Source: Cephalopachus bancanus
Taxonomy: Eukaryota; Chordata; Mammalia; Primates; Tarsiidae
Length of the DNA: 64,000 nt
NCBI GenBank assembly: GCA_027257055.1
Contig: JAPVLO010000277.1
Span: 4,588,001 to 4,652,000 of the forward strand
Direction: 5' to 3'
Positions 11,576 to 23,702 of this stretch are shown here, piece by piece. The first letter of the stretch is position 1. Each line of letters starts with the position of its first letter. The position numbers and the translations under genes were made by a program. The notes under the pieces are model-generated. The model was not told the DNA's origin. It was given only the letters and a program-made list of their open reading frames with translations, and ran no database searches.

Positions 11576-13199
11576 GGGGTGAGTTCAGGCTGGCCAGAGC
11601 AGAGAGGCTAAGTCAGGGAATCTCTGACCCTCAGCCCCAGCTGCCCACTCACACCCAGCCTCTTCCTGTTATTTTGACATGACACCTGAGTCTGCCTGAC
11701 CTGTTCTGAGACCCACAGCATCCTCTGGCTGCTTCTTGCTCTCCTTACTGACCCCACACTGCGACTTCTGTTCTAGGCTTCCTGGAGTGGTGTGGCCCAA
11801 TGCCACATAACATGGTGTAGACAGAGGCAGGTCTATGAGAAACCAGGGCTGACATTGACTCCGCCTCACTGATGCTGCTGGCTTCAGATGAGCTTGTCCC
11901 GGCAGCTCCTGGGGAGTTTCTCTGTGTCAGACCCGTCTCTGGAGCCCAGCTTCTCTCCGTGTTTTCCCTCTCCAGGATTTCTGGGTTCTCTTTCTCATCC
12001 TCAGCCAGTTTTTTGACAGCCTGCAAGGAGTTTGTGTTTTCAGTCAATATGTATGAGAATGGTCACCTGGTCGGGGATGAAGGAGCTTTAGCAAACGCAT
12101 CGAATATTGAGGTCATACCATAGTCTTTCAGCATCGTGGGGATGGTTTAGCTTCCTGGTGGCTTCCTTGGTTCCTCTGTGCAAAATATTCTGGGATTTCC
12201 CCAGTTCAGGCACATGGCTTTCCCATGAGGCACGGATGCCAATTTCCTTCAGAGGCCTGTAAAGCTCTCTTCCAAGTCACAGTCATTTTAGAAGGGCAGT
12301 CCCTCAGCCCACTTGGCCAAGTAAAAGAAAAATTTTGTTGAGTCCAGGAGTGAGGTGCTTGTTGGAAGCAATGCTTGAGCAGCTTTGCTGTTTTGTCTGG
12401 CAGTTCTTGTAGGATTTTCCAGCACTGTGTCACCCACTGTCACTGGGTCCCAGGAGAGTATCCACCCCCACTTCACATGTCCCTGGTGGTTTCTGGCACA
12501 CACACAACAAGATGACCATAACCTCTTCCCTGGCCTTGGAACCAAGCAAGGTTTGGAATGAGGGAGCTGAAAGGAACCTTCCTGGTCATCTAACCCAAAT
12601 GCTAGTCCACAGATCGTCTTCCTGTGAATCGTTTGGGAAAAATACAGTTCTCTTACTCCTGCTACCAAGATTCTGATCCAGCAGGTCTGGGATGGCTCAG
12701 GAATCAGGTCTTCCAAACGATCTTGATATGTGGCCACACTCAAGCCCCACGGGCCAGTATCTCATCAAGTGAGAACGCTCAGGTCCCCATGGGTGGGGGA
12801 ACAGACCCCATGAATATCGAGGCGGGCAGAATGGTGGGAAGGGTGTTGGAAGACACATCAGGAGACCCAACCGTGTGTGATCCCAGCTCTAGCATGGCCA
12901 CGTGTGTCGCTCTGGGACTACGACTCCCCAGCAGGCTTTGTGATGACCTGAAGGCTTCTTTCCTTTGCTCCGGTGTTCTCTGCGTCCCCCAGATTTCCCC
13001 TTGGAGAACTGATGCAATGCCTTGCAATGCGTGGGCATGAATCTTCACTGGTTCCTTCATTCATTTCCTCCAGCCAGGCTCTGCGCCAGCCATTGGGTTT
13101 AGAGATGAACACGACAGGGACTCAGAGAAGAGGCGCAAACAAACCCGCCTTGCTGACACCTCTTTCATTGTGTCTACACAACAGTCCCGCAACACAGTC
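11576..13199. other. Long unique intronic stretch
   Basis: About 1.6 kb with no recognised repeat or exon. Open frames of up to 151 codons occur on both strands, but none shows a domain or exon-like splice context. Confidence 0.4.
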
Positions 13200-13330
13200 G
13201 CTGTCCCCTTGTCACAGTTGGGGAAATACCCTTAGAGAGGTTGTGAGAGTTCCTTAAAGTCATTCAGGTAGAAAGAGCCTACTATGTGCCGGGCGTTGTT
13301 TCAAGCTCATCTGCTGCCATATTCAGTTGA
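13200..13330 (-). repeat. MIR SINE relic
   Basis: Reads GTTGGGGAAATACCC, AGAGAGGTTGTGAGAG and CTACTATGTGCCGGGCG, a diverged MIR-type pattern. Confidence 0.4.
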
Positions 13331-13444
13331 TTCTGTGACACACATTTTAATATCCATGAGATCAGGGAGCATCCAGCTGTTGCATAATTTGCCTCCTAAC
13401 CAGCCGAGTTTTCTCCTCGGTGGCATGTAAAACAGTGAGGTGCA

Positions 13445-13741
13445 GGCCGGGTGTGGTGGTTCAAGCCTGTAATCCCAGCACTTTGGGAGGCCAAGGCAAG
13501 AGGATTGCCTGATCCTGCGAGTTCGAGACCAGCCTGGACAATTTGGTGAGACCTCATCTCTACTATAAATCAAAAAATTAGCCAGGCATGGTAGCGTGCA
13601 CCTGTAGTTCCGGCTACTTGGAAGGCTGAGGCCGAAGGCTCGCCGGAACCCAACAGGTCGAGGCTGTGGTGGACATGAGCCTGCCACTGCACTCCAACCT
13701 GGGCAATAGAGTGAGACTCCAACTCAAAAAAATAAATAAAT
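13445..13741 (+). mobile_element. Alu SINE
   Basis: Full dimer with AATAAATAAATA tail; flanked by AAAACAGTGAGGTGC duplications. Confidence 0.93.
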
Positions 13742-14140
13742 AAAACAGTGAGGTGCTTTACAAGTGGATCTCAGATTTGGTGAATCACTGTCTCTCACCT
13801 ATAGATAGTAAGTGGCAGAGCCGGAATTCACATCCGAGTCTCTCTGGCTTAAAATACTTGCATACTCACAGCCTAGTGGGAAGTAGACAGGAACAGCCAA
13901 TTCAGGGCTGAGACGCTTCCCAGGACATAGCCAGGCCACCTGTCCACAAAACTCTGACCACCCCTTGGTTTCCTGTTTCTCCTACATCCTCCTTTTGCCT
14001 GACAGTCCAGGATGCTGGACACCAGGTCTCAACTGGGGGAAGAGGAATCCATCAATCACACTCCTTGGTACTTACCCAAATGAGTTGAAAACACGTTCCC
14101 ACAAAAGCAGGGATATTTATAGCAGCTTTATTCATCATTA

Positions 14141-14539
<399 letters not shown>

Positions 14540-14540
14540 G

Positions 14541-14930
14541 AGCCGGGCTCAGTGGCTCAGCTTGTAATCCTGCGCCTTTGGGAAGCTGAGCTGAGTGGAT
14601 TGCCTGAGCCCGCGGATTCGAGGCCTGCCTGGGCAGCGAGACCTCATCTCTACAATAAATAATAAAAAAAAAATCAGCCGGGCGTGGTAACGCACGCCTG
14701 TAGTTCCGGCTACTTGGAAGGCTGAGGCGGAAGGCTCGCCGGAGCCCAGCAGGCGAGGCTGCGGTGGCCGGAAGCGGCCACTGCACTCCAGTCTGGGCGA
14801 CAGAGTGAGACTCCAACTCAAAAAAACAAAAACAAAAAAAATAAAATGAAATAAAAACAAATAAAAATTTTAAAATAAATAAAAAAAATAAATAAATAAC
14901 TTACTTAAAAATAAATAACTTATGAAAAGA
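14541..14930 (+). mobile_element. Young lineage-type Alu SINE with long A-rich tail
   Basis: GCCGGGCTCAGTGGCTCAGC start; right arm carries CAGCAGGCGAGGCTGC and CCGGAAGCGGCC, shared with the copy inside the provirus env. A-rich tail with T interruptions runs about 110 bp. Confidence 0.92.
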
Positions 14931-15304
14931 CATAAAGGAACCTCAAATGCATATTGCTAAGTGAAATAAGCCAATCTGAAGAGGCTGCATGCTGTAGGAT
15001 TCCAACTATGCAACATTCTGGAAAAAACCAAACTGTGAAGACAGTGAAAAGATCAGTGGTCGCCAGAGGCTAGTAGGGAGGGAGGAATGAATGGGAGGGA
15101 CACAGATGATTGTTAGGGCAGTGGGACTGCTCTGTGTGATACAACAATGGCGAGCACATGTCATCATACGTTTGTCCAGACTCACAGAATGCCTGATGCC
15201 AAGAATGAACCCTGATAGGAACTATGAACTCTAGGTGACACTGACGATCTGTCTATGCAGGTTCATCATTGGTAACAAATGTGCCAATCTGGAGAGGATA
15301 TTGA

Positions 15305-15670
<366 letters not shown>

Positions 15671-15882
15671 AAAACTGACCTTTTCAAAAAGGCTATCACA
15701 ACGGGGAGGAGGAGAAGGCTGGCAAAGGCAGGAGGGACACAGGGTGACTTCGGAGCTGAGACCTCGCCGTGCCTGGAAGCCCAGCCCTTTCTTCCCTCCT
15801 GCCGGGGCACAGGGGAGCCAGAGAAGGTCCCTAGGCAGAGTCTTGTGTGTCCGAGGATATTGATCGTGGATGCTCCTGGCAG

Positions 15883-16080
15883 GTGGCGTGGAAGCCCAGG
15901 TGATGATCCGCCTGGTGAACGGCTCGGGCCCGCACGAGGGCCGCGTGGAGGTGTTCCATGACCGGCGCTGGGGCACCGTGTGCGACGATGGCTGGGACAA
16001 GAAGGACGGCGACGTGGTATGCCGCATGCTGGGCTTCCGCGGCGCGGAGGAGGTGTACCGGACGGCCCGGTTTGGTCAAG
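15883..16080 (+). CDS. SCARA5: SCARA5 penultimate coding exon: first part of SRCR domain
   Basis: This exon encodes the first two thirds of the scavenger receptor cysteine-rich domain of SCARA5, a type II membrane receptor that binds ferritin and other ligands through its extracellular C-terminus. The reading begins GGVEAQVMIRLVNGSGPHEG and contains the SRCR signatures GRVEVFHDRRWGTVCDDGWD and VVCRMLGFRG, with two of the six group A cysteines. An AG acceptor ends at 15,882 and a GTAAGG donor starts at 16,081. Both boundaries are phase 1, so the 198-bp exon is symmetric; a split Ser codon is expected at the 5' side and a split Gly joins the last exon. The acceptor has only a short pyrimidine run. 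The collagenous and coiled-coil exons that should precede it were not found in the upstream 15.8 kb. Identification rests on recognition of the family and on the match with the downstream exon. Confidence 0.95.
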
Positions 16081-16444
16081 GTAAGGCGCTCCCGGGGCGG
16101 AAGACATGGGGAGAGGGCCCGCAGGTCCTAGGACTGGGCGGCTCTCCAAAGCCTGACTGCCCTGGACTTTGATCCTGCCAGGTGTTCCCCCCCTGCCCCG
16201 CTTCTCCCGATTCTTCCTGCAGGGGAGCTCACCGTCCCCCAGGCCTCTCCCTCCTCTTGCCTTCAGACAGCTCTGATTACTAGAAGGTTCTTCCTTTCCC
16301 TGAGCCTAAGTCTTGTCTCCTGCCTGTTTCCCATAGAGGCCCTCGTTCTCAGTCCTGTCTCAGGCACAGGTCTGGTCTCCCTTGGGCTGGCAAGATCTTC
16401 AGATCTTTGTAAATTGCTCTCTTATTTCTGTCAGGGTTTTGTTA

Positions 16445-16895
16445 CCACTTAGCACTTACATACCGCTCACTTTGTGCCAGGCTGTGTCCTAAACATATTA
16501 CAAATATTCACTCATTTCATCCTTACAGCATTACGAAGTAGATACAGATAGCATCCTTGCTTTGCTTTGCTTTTTCTTTTTTTTCACTCTGTCGCCCAAG
16601 CTGGAGTGCAGTAGCACGATTGCAGCTCACTGCAGTCTCGACTTCCTGGACTCAGGCGATCCTTCCACCTCAGCCTTTTGTATTTTTTGGAGAGACAAGG
16701 TCTTGCTGTGTTGCCCAGGCTGGTCTCGAACTCCTGACCTCAAGCACTCCTCTTGCCTCGGCCTCCTGAAGTGCTAGGATTACAGGCGTGAGCCACCGCG
16801 CCCAGCCTGGCATCCTTGTTTTTCAGATGAAGAAACAGAAACACAGCTAGCAAATGGCAGAGCCAGATAGGCTGCTCAGGAATCCGCACTCTTAA
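16445..16895 (-). repeat. MIR SINE relic split by an Alu
   Basis: CACTTTGTGCCAGGCTGTG and CATTTCATCCTTACAGC precede the Alu; CAGATGAAGAAACAGAAAC and GGCAGAGCCAGAT follow. Confidence 0.7.
16558..16806 (-). mobile_element. Alu SINE, internally deleted
   Basis: Antisense; the region around the middle A-rich linker is missing between CAGCC and TTTTGTATTTTTTGGAG. Confidence 0.88.
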
Positions 16896-17189
16896 CAACT
16901 CTGCTGGGCAGTCTCCGCCTTTCTCATCTTTCCCTTCTCTAGGTGAATATCCCCAGGTATTTCATCTTGTCCTCATATGACAAGATTTTGAAAGCCTGCA
17001 CCATTTGGATTGCTTTCCTTTTGACACACTGAAGCTCACTGACCTTTCCACAGACGGTACAAGGGGCTTTGAGGGAGAACACATCTTTTCAGGTAGATGG
17101 CTTATTGGGACCCTGTCGTGAGGAGGGTGGCTGTATCCTGGCTCCAGTCTCCATCCACCCCAGGGAGTCTCCCCCCCCCCCATGGCTCT

Positions 17190-17575
17190 GTATTGGTCTG
17201 CAAGTGCTGCTGTAACAAAGACCACACACTGGGCGGCTTCAACAGCAGGAGTTTATTTTCTCCCAGTTCTGGAGGCCAGAAGTCCCAGATCAAGGTGCTG
17301 GCAGGGCTGGTTTCTCCCGAGGCCTCTCTGCTTGTCTGGTAGACGGCGTCTTCTCCCCGTGTCCTTACGTGATCATCCCTCTGTGCATGCCTCTGTCCTA
17401 ATCTCTTCCTGTGAAGAGACCAGTCAAATTGGGTTGGGGTCCATCCCAATGACCTCATTTTATCTGAATCGCCTCTTTAAAGGCCCTATCTCCAAATAGT
17501 CACATTCTGGGGTACTAGGGGTTAGGACTTCAGCAGGATTCTAGGAGGGACACGGTTCAACCCACAACCACAACC
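17190..17575 (-). mobile_element. MaLR-type LTR
   Basis: Antisense solo LTR: ACAAAGACCACACACTGGGC, GTTCTGGAGGCCAGAAGTCC, GTCACATTCTGGGG, ACACGGTTCAACCCA. Family-level call from memory of the MST/MLT group. Confidence 0.65.
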
Positions 17576-17607
17576 TCTCTGTTACTTGGCATGCTTACTG
17601 TGGCCAC

Positions 17608-17965
17608 TGTCTTAGTTCATTCAGGCTGTTATAGCAAATTACCGTAAACGGGGTACCTTACAAACAACAGACATTTATTTGTCACAGTTCTGGAGGCTGG
17701 AAGTCCACGATCAAGGCGTGGGCAGACTCCGCGCACTGCAGGAGTCCACTTCCTGGTTCACAGACAACTCTAGCTATGACCCCACAAAGCATAAGGGCCA
17801 AGGGAACTCCGTGGGGTCCCTTTTATGACAGAGCACTAGTCCCATTCCTGAGGGCTCCACCCCCATGACCCAGGGAGGGAGGGGAGAGGAAGGAATTCCG
17901 GTGCCTGTCGCACCTAAGTCCTCCCTGGCAGCTCTCCCGGTGGTCTAGCAACCGTAAAGTTTTTC
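17608..17965 (-). mobile_element. Second MaLR-type LTR
   Basis: TGTCTTAGTTCATTCAGGCT start, GTTCTGGAGGCTGGAAGTCC, CTCCACCCCCATGACCC. Adjacent to but different from the previous LTR. Confidence 0.65.
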
Positions 17966-18510
17966 CTGGACAGGGCTGAGTACCCAGATGATCTGTTTCC
18001 CTGGGGAAGAGCAAGGAAAGCCCCAAATGGGAGAGGCTTGAAAATGTTTTAAATTGGCCCAGGAGGCATTGGCAAGGGAGTGATGCAGTTGAGGAGGTGG
18101 GGGAGGGGGGAGCCTGGAAGGTTCCGGATGCCAGTGGGACCTAGCACAGCTGGGAACAGCCTCAGACCAGCTGGAACCAGCTCCCAGTGGACAGCAAAGG
18201 AGGTAAGGATGGGAACAAATCAGACATAGTTGTAGGTGGTCATGGGGCGGATAGAATCAGCAGTGTTTGTTCACTTCTAATTATATCACAATTACCATTT
18301 TGAACCCTTTTTTCTAAAATAAGATCTGAATGCTGGTAGAGGGCTCAGAGCAAGGCTCAGCCAGCATTTGTTCCTTGCCACCAATCCAATACGGTTGGAT
18401 AGCAAATATTTTAAGCCAGGTAGTCTCTTCGCAACGACTCAATTCTGCAGTCATAGCAGAAAAGCAACCACAGGATATGTCTTTACATGGGTGGGGCTGT
18501 GTTCCAATAA
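17966..18510. other. Unique intronic stretch
   Basis: No recognised repeat or exon. Confidence 0.4.
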
Positions 18511-18523
18511 AACTTTATTTCTG

Positions 18524-18818
18524 CCGGGCTCGGTGGCTCAGCCTGTAATCCCGCGCCTTTGGGAGGCTGAGGTGAGCGGATTGCCTGAGCCCGCGGGTTC
18601 GAGACCCGCCTGGGCAGCGAGACCTCATCTCTACAATAAATCAAAAAATCAGCCGGGCGTGGTAGCGCGCGCCTGCAATTCCGGCTACTCGGAAGGCTGA
18701 GGCGGAAGGAGAGGCGGAAGGATCGCCGGAGCCCAGCAGGTCGAGGCTACGGTGGCTGGGAGCGGCCACCGCACTCCGGTCTGGGCGACAGAGTGAGACT
18801 CCAACTCAAAAAAAAAAA
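18524..18818 (+). mobile_element. Young lineage-type Alu SINE
   Basis: GCCGGGCTCGGTGGCTCAGC start with flanking MCTTTATTTCT duplications. A small internal repeat of GAGGCGGAAGG lies in the right arm near 18,700-18,720. Carries the perfect GCGGG-TTCGAGA-CCCGC hairpin at 18,593-18,609. Confidence 0.95.
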
Positions 18819-18845
18819 CCTTTATTTCTAAAAACCGGCATTGGG

Positions 18846-18972
18846 GCCAGGAGCAGTGACTCACACCTGTGATCCCAGCATTGTGGGAAGCCAAGGTGGG
18901 AGGGTCACTTGAGTCAGGGGGTTCAAGACCAGCGGGGCAACATAGCAAGACTGTATTTCTAAAAAAGGAGGG
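18846..18972 (+). mobile_element. Free left Alu monomer
   Basis: GGCCAGGAGCAGTGACTCAC to TATTTCTAAAAAAGG; only one arm, FLAM-like or 3'-truncated. Confidence 0.75.
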
Positions 18973-19253
18973 GGATAAGTGAAAACCAGGTACTGGGACA
19001 GACATGGCCCATGGTTTGTCACCCCCTGGCTTAGTGTGACGTGCTGTGGGTTTTAGTTGTATGTGGACCAAGGACTGAGCTGGCTGGGCATCGAAGGCCA
19101 GATCATATTCTCTTCGCCCCAGTAGCTATGGAACCTCAGTTTTCCTCTCTCTTAAATATCTGTTAAATTGCTGTTCTGCCTCCCTCTGTTTGAGGCCCAA
19201 ATAGAAGCCCGTGGGATTCAGTAACACGTATTTCCCCTGTTAATATTACTCTA

Positions 19254-19545
19254 GGCCGGTTGTAGTGGCTCATGCCTGTAATCCCAGCACTTCGGGAGGC
19301 TGAGGCAGGAGAACTGCTTGAGGCCAGGAGTTCAAGACCAGCCTGGGCAACAGAGCCAGACCTTGTCTCTACAACAAATTTTTAAAAATCATCCAGGCAT
19401 GGTTGCACACATGTATAGTCCCAGCTACTCAGGAGGCTGAGGCAGAAGGATCACCTGAGCCCAGGAAGTCGAAGCTGTGGTGATCCACGATCATGCCACT
19501 TTACTCCAGCCTGGGCGACAGAGAGACCCCAACTCAAAAAAAAAA
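19254..19545 (+). mobile_element. AluJ-like SINE
   Basis: Full dimer flanked by ATTACTCTA duplications. Confidence 0.93.
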
Positions 19546-19574
19546 TTACTCTAATAAACCTATAGAAGGTGGAA

Positions 19575-19712
19575 TGTTAGCTCTGTGAAGCAGAGATTTT
19601 TTTGCGCTTGTTGTTTTGTCTTTTTGTTGTTGTTTACCGATATATTCCAAACACCCCGAATAGCATTGAGCACATAGCAGGCCCTCAGTTATTTGTTGAA
19701 TGAACGAATGAT
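19575..19712 (+). repeat. L2 LINE 3' end relic
   Basis: GAGCACATAGCAGGCCCTCA and TTTGTTGAATGAACGAATG, a standard L2 end. Confidence 0.65.
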
Positions 19713-19784
19713 ATGGCTAATATAAAATCTCCACTTGCTTACCAAAACAGCAACCTCTTTAAGCAGCCACTCGTGCTGTAAGTA

Positions 19785-19930
19785 TTGGACAACCTGGGCG
19801 CTAGTCCCAATGTTGCCACTTCAAGATTTTTGCTGTTGTAATAGCAAGATATTACTATTGTCACTGCTTTATTTTCCCCATCTGTAAAATGGGTTGCTAT
19901 TACCTTACCTACTTACATGCTAGAACTTTT
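19785..19930 (+). repeat. MIR SINE relic
   Basis: TTCCCCATCTGTAAAATGGG and CCTTACCTACTT, typical of MIR. Confidence 0.6.
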
Positions 19931-20074
19931 TTGCATAGCTCAAAAGAGACAGCTAGTGCAGAAGTACAGACCTAGCCCAGAGCCGGGTTTCTCAGACACA
20001 AATAAGCTTGTGACTCACCCATCCTGGGATCCATGCAAGCTCTGATTCAGGCCAGGGAACCCCAGACTCTGCAT

Positions 20075-20124
20075 TCATTCCTTCCTTCCTTCCTTCCTCT
20101 CTCTCTCTGTCTCTTTCCCTGTCA

Positions 20125-20155
<31 letters not shown>
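20075..20155 (+). repeat. CT-rich microsatellite
   Basis: TTCC, TC and TTTC units in succession, directly joined to the T tail of the next antisense Alu, from which it probably expanded. Confidence 0.85.
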
Positions 20156-20156
<1 letters not shown>

Positions 20157-20411
20157 TTGAGTTGGGGTCTCACTCTGTCGCTCAGGCCGGAGTGCTATCG
20201 CATGAACTCAGCTCACTGCAGCCTTGACCTGCTGGGTTCAAGTGATCCTTCCACCTCAGCTTCCATGCCTGGGTAATTTTTTTTTTTTTTTTTGAGAGAC
20301 AAGGTCTTACTGTGTTGCCCAGGCTGGTCTCAAACTCCTGGGCTCAAGCAATCCTCCCATCTCGGCCTCCCAAGGTATTAGGATTATAGGCATGAGCCAC
20401 TGCACCCAACT
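20153..20411 (-). mobile_element. Alu SINE
   Basis: Antisense; shortened right arm and an expanded 17-T middle linker; ends CACTGCACCCAAC. Confidence 0.88.
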
Positions 20412-20421
20412 GAGAACTCTG

Positions 20422-20717
20422 CTTTTTTTTATTTTTGAGTCAGCCTCTCACTCTGTCACCAGGCTGGAGTGTAGTGGCAAGCATACTCATGGCCTCGACC
20501 CTGCTGGGCTCAGGTGATGCTTCTGCCTCAGCCTTCAAAGTAGCTGGAATGACAGGTGCATGCCACCACACCTGGCTAATTTTTTTTTTAAACTTATTGT
20601 AGATATGAGGTCTCGCCAAGTTGCCTAGGCTGGTCTCAAACTGGTGGGCTCAGGCAGTCCTCTCACCTCGGCCTCCCAAAGTGCTAGGATCATAGGCCTG
20701 AGCCACCATGCCCATCC
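20422..20717 (-). mobile_element. Alu SINE
   Basis: Antisense full dimer ten bases from the previous one; ends CACCATGCCCATCC. Confidence 0.88.
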
Positions 20718-21445
20718 TGAGTCTGCATCTTCAACAAGCTCCTGGGTGCTGTTGACACTCTTGGTCCTCAGACCGCATCTTGAACAATCAAATGTTTGTT
20801 GTGAACCTAGAGCCAGTGGAGTCCTAGCCTCTACGACAAGGTGTGAAACACAGGGAGGGTTTGCTGGCTACTTCCTCCTCCCGTGACACCCCACACCGCT
20901 GTCACCAGTGCAGACACTCAGCGCTGCTCACCGGTGACCCTATTGCCCCTTGTATTGGTCCTTCCGTGACTGGACGGTAGCCAGAGCTCTGTGGCTAAAC
21001 CCCAACTAGAGTTTGGAGCTTGAGATCCCATGTACACGTTGGGGCTGGGTAACCTCGGGCCTGTTCTTTATTTATCAGTCTTCTTTATTTGCTTTGGGTG
21101 TGACTAATCCCACAGAGCTCTTGGGCCTGCAGCCTTTTCCTGGGTAATTTGTAAACTGATGTGTTTTGTTCCAAGAGACCTTTAATCTGCAAAGTATTGC
21201 TGAGCCTCAAAGGGCTTATTGTGTAAGAGCCACAGTTATCCAGGCCAGGAAGAGGCCCTGGAGAAGAGACAGCATCCAAGGAGGCAGCGGAAGGAGGCGT
21301 CTTCTCCCTGCTCTGTCCCCAAGTCCACTGCATGGCGAGCCAGTGATAACTGATGCCGAAAGTCTCCACATAACAAAAATATGTCTGAGCCACTCAGTTC
21401 ATGTGAAAAGATTCAGCCAGTCATGAAGTGATTTAGACGGTCCCT
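20718..21445. other. Unique intronic stretch
   Basis: About 730 bp, no recognised repeat or exon. Confidence 0.4.
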
Positions 21446-21457
21446 TGATGTCCTTTG

Positions 21458-22227
21458 TTTTTTTTATTTTTAAGATGTGGGGTACAATTGAGGGTTAGGT
21501 ATATAAGTGGTCACCGTATAGGTAAAGTTTGGACCTCTCTTTGGTCCCCACTTAGCCTGGGTTGAGATCAGGTATCCTTTTTTTCTTTTTTTTGAGTTGG
21601 AGTCTCACTCGGTCGCCCAGACTGGAGTGCAATGGCCGCTCCCGGCCACCGCAGCCTCGACCTGCTGGACTCCGGCGATCCTTCCACCTCAGCCTTCCAA
21701 GTAGCTGGAACTACAGGCACGTGCTACCACGCCTGGCTAATTTTTTATTTATTGAGATGAGGTCTCAATTTATTTATTTATTGAGATGAGGTCTCACCAA
21801 GTTGCCCAAGCGGGTCTCGAACCCGTGGGCTCAGGCAATCCACTCACCCCAGCCTCCCAAAGCGCTGGGATTACAAGCTGAGCCACTGAACCTGGCTAGG
21901 TATCCTTATTGATGTTACATGCCCCCACCCCCTCCCTGGCAATTTCCCACTACTGCCAATCCCTTTCTTACAGTATTATGGTAAATGTTCAAGGTCCACT
22001 TATGAGTGAGGACATGTAATACTCAGTTCTTTGTTTCTGTGATAGATCACTGAGTATTATAGACTCTAAATCCATCCAAGCTGCTGCAAAGTCCATAATT
22101 TTGTCCTCCTTTATGGCTGCATAATCTTCCGTCATGTATGTATACCACATTTTTTTAACCAGCTCAGTTTTGATGGGCAGTGCGGTTGGTTCCATGTTTC
22201 CACTACCGTGAGTACCACTGCAATAAA
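21458..22227 (-). mobile_element. 5'-truncated L1 LINE with an Alu inside
   Basis: Antisense L1 3' end with T run at the left. The minus frame at 21,989-22,195 reads MWYTYMTEDYAAIKEDKIMD, an ORF2 C-terminal segment. Perfect 12-bp duplications TGATGTCCTTTG at 21,446-21,457 and 22,228-22,239. Confidence 0.93.
21577..21896 (-). mobile_element. Alu SINE nested in L1, with short internal duplication
   Basis: Antisense; AGGTATCCT duplications. TTTATTTATTGAGATGAGG is repeated in tandem near 21,745-21,795. Confidence 0.93.
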
Positions 22228-22532
22228 TGATGTCCTTTGTAAAGGGTTTTCACCCGTGCAATTCAAGAATGAATGACAGAGTTTAAGGCTTTCCTAGTCA
22301 GTCCTGACTGTTCCACTAGAAAGGAGCGATGTCCGGCTCCCGAGAGGTGGGACGGAAGGAGACAATGGGAGGCTTGGGTGTGGCATTCGTCTCTGAGGGG
22401 GATTTGTAACAGGCTGTGGTAGACACCAGAGCCCTTTCCCATACAGGAACTATGACCATTGACTTGCTCAGGGTGGCACAGACAGTGCTATCAGAACCTG
22501 GCTGAGGACACTTCACCCCGTGCTTTTCGTTG

Positions 22533-22827
22533 TCTGTCTGTTTTGCATCAGAGTCTCACTCTCACCCCGGCTGGAGTGCAGGGACAGGGTCACTGCTCAC
22601 TGCAGCCTCTACCTTCTGGACTCAGGTGATCCTTTTGCCTCAGCCTTCTAAGTAGCTGGGACTACAGGCACATACCACCACAGCCGGCTAATTTTTTGCC
22701 TTTTTTGTAGAGACGAAATCTCGCTATATTGCCTAGGCTGGTCCCAAGCTCCTGGGCTCAAGCAGTCCTCTTGCCTCGGTCTCCCAAAGTGCTGGGATTA
22801 CAGGCGTGGGCCACTGTGCCTGGCTGA
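22533..22827 (-). mobile_element. Alu SINE
   Basis: Antisense, no poly(T) left; diverged CCCYGTGCTTTTYGTTG duplications at both sides. Confidence 0.88.
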
Positions 22828-22845
22828 CCCCTGTGCTTTTTGTTG

Positions 22846-23118
22846 CCAGGGCATAGACCTAGTAAGTGAGGGTGCAGGAGTGACCACCCATCCAGGTTTG
22901 TCTAGAATTTACTCCGTTTTAGCACTGAAAACCCTCTATCCTGGGCAGCCCTTCCCAGTTTGAAAGCCAGACATGGTCACTCCAGATGGTGCCAAGAAAT
23001 GAACTGAGGCAAGTCCTGCTGCAGCCCTGCTCCAGCCTCTGCATCTGTGCTTCTCAACTGCAGTACACAGCCCCTTTGTTAACATGGAGATGCTGGCTCT
23101 GGAGGGCACAGACAGGCC
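22846..23118. other. Unique intronic stretch
   Basis: Nothing recognised. Confidence 0.4.
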
Positions 23119-23134
23119 CGAGGTCCTGCATTTC

Positions 23135-23396
23135 TTTTCTTTTTTTTTTTGAGTTGGAGTCTCACTCTGTCACCCAGACCAGAGTACAGTGACACACTCT
23201 CAGCCACTGCAACTTCGACCTGCTGGCTCAGTCTTCCAAGTATCTGGAATTACAGGCATGCGCTACCATGCCCAGCTAATTTTTGATTTATTGTAGGGAC
23301 GAGGTCTCGCCAAGTTGCCCAGGTGGGGCTCAGGCAATCCACTCGCCTCAGCCTCCCAAAGTGCTGGGATTACAGGCTGAGCCACCAAGCCGGCCA
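23135..23396 (-). mobile_element. Alu SINE, first of a stacked pair
   Basis: Antisense; GAGGTCCTGCATTTCT lies on both sides (23,119 and 23,397). Small deletions in both arms. Confidence 0.92.
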
Positions 23397-23412
23397 GAGG
23401 TCCTGCATTTCT

Positions 23413-23702
23413 TTTTTTTTTTTGAGTTGGAGTCTCACTCTGTCACCCAGACTGGAGTGCGGTGGCACACTCTCGGTCACTGCAACCTCGACCCACTGGG
23501 CTCCAGCGATCCTTCCGCCTCTGCCTTCCAAGTAGCTGGAACTACAGACGCGCGCTATCACGCCCGGCTAATTTTTGACTTATTGCAGAGATGAGGTCTC
23601 ACCAAGTTGCCCAGGTGGGTCTCGAACCAGCGGGCTCAGGCAATCCACTCGCCTCGGCCTCCCAAAGTGCTGGGATTACAGGCTGAGCCACCAAGCTGGC
23701 CA
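23413..23702 (-). mobile_element. Alu SINE, second of a stacked pair
   Basis: Antisense; same GAGGTCCTGCATTTCT at 23,397 and 23,703, so the two Alus share one target site. Confidence 0.92.

Noticed and set aside
12288..12743. 151-codon minus-strand open frame
   Set aside because: No domain, no splice context and no low-complexity explanation; long frames by chance are expected in 64 kb.
18593..18609. tRNA gene suggested by the TTCGAGA loop and stem
   Set aside because: No acceptor, D or anticodon arms; the element is a dimeric Alu. Kept as an Alu feature instead.
20075..20155. Array-like CT repeats as a CRISPR or satellite
   Set aside because: Ordinary microsatellite grown from an Alu tail; no spacers.
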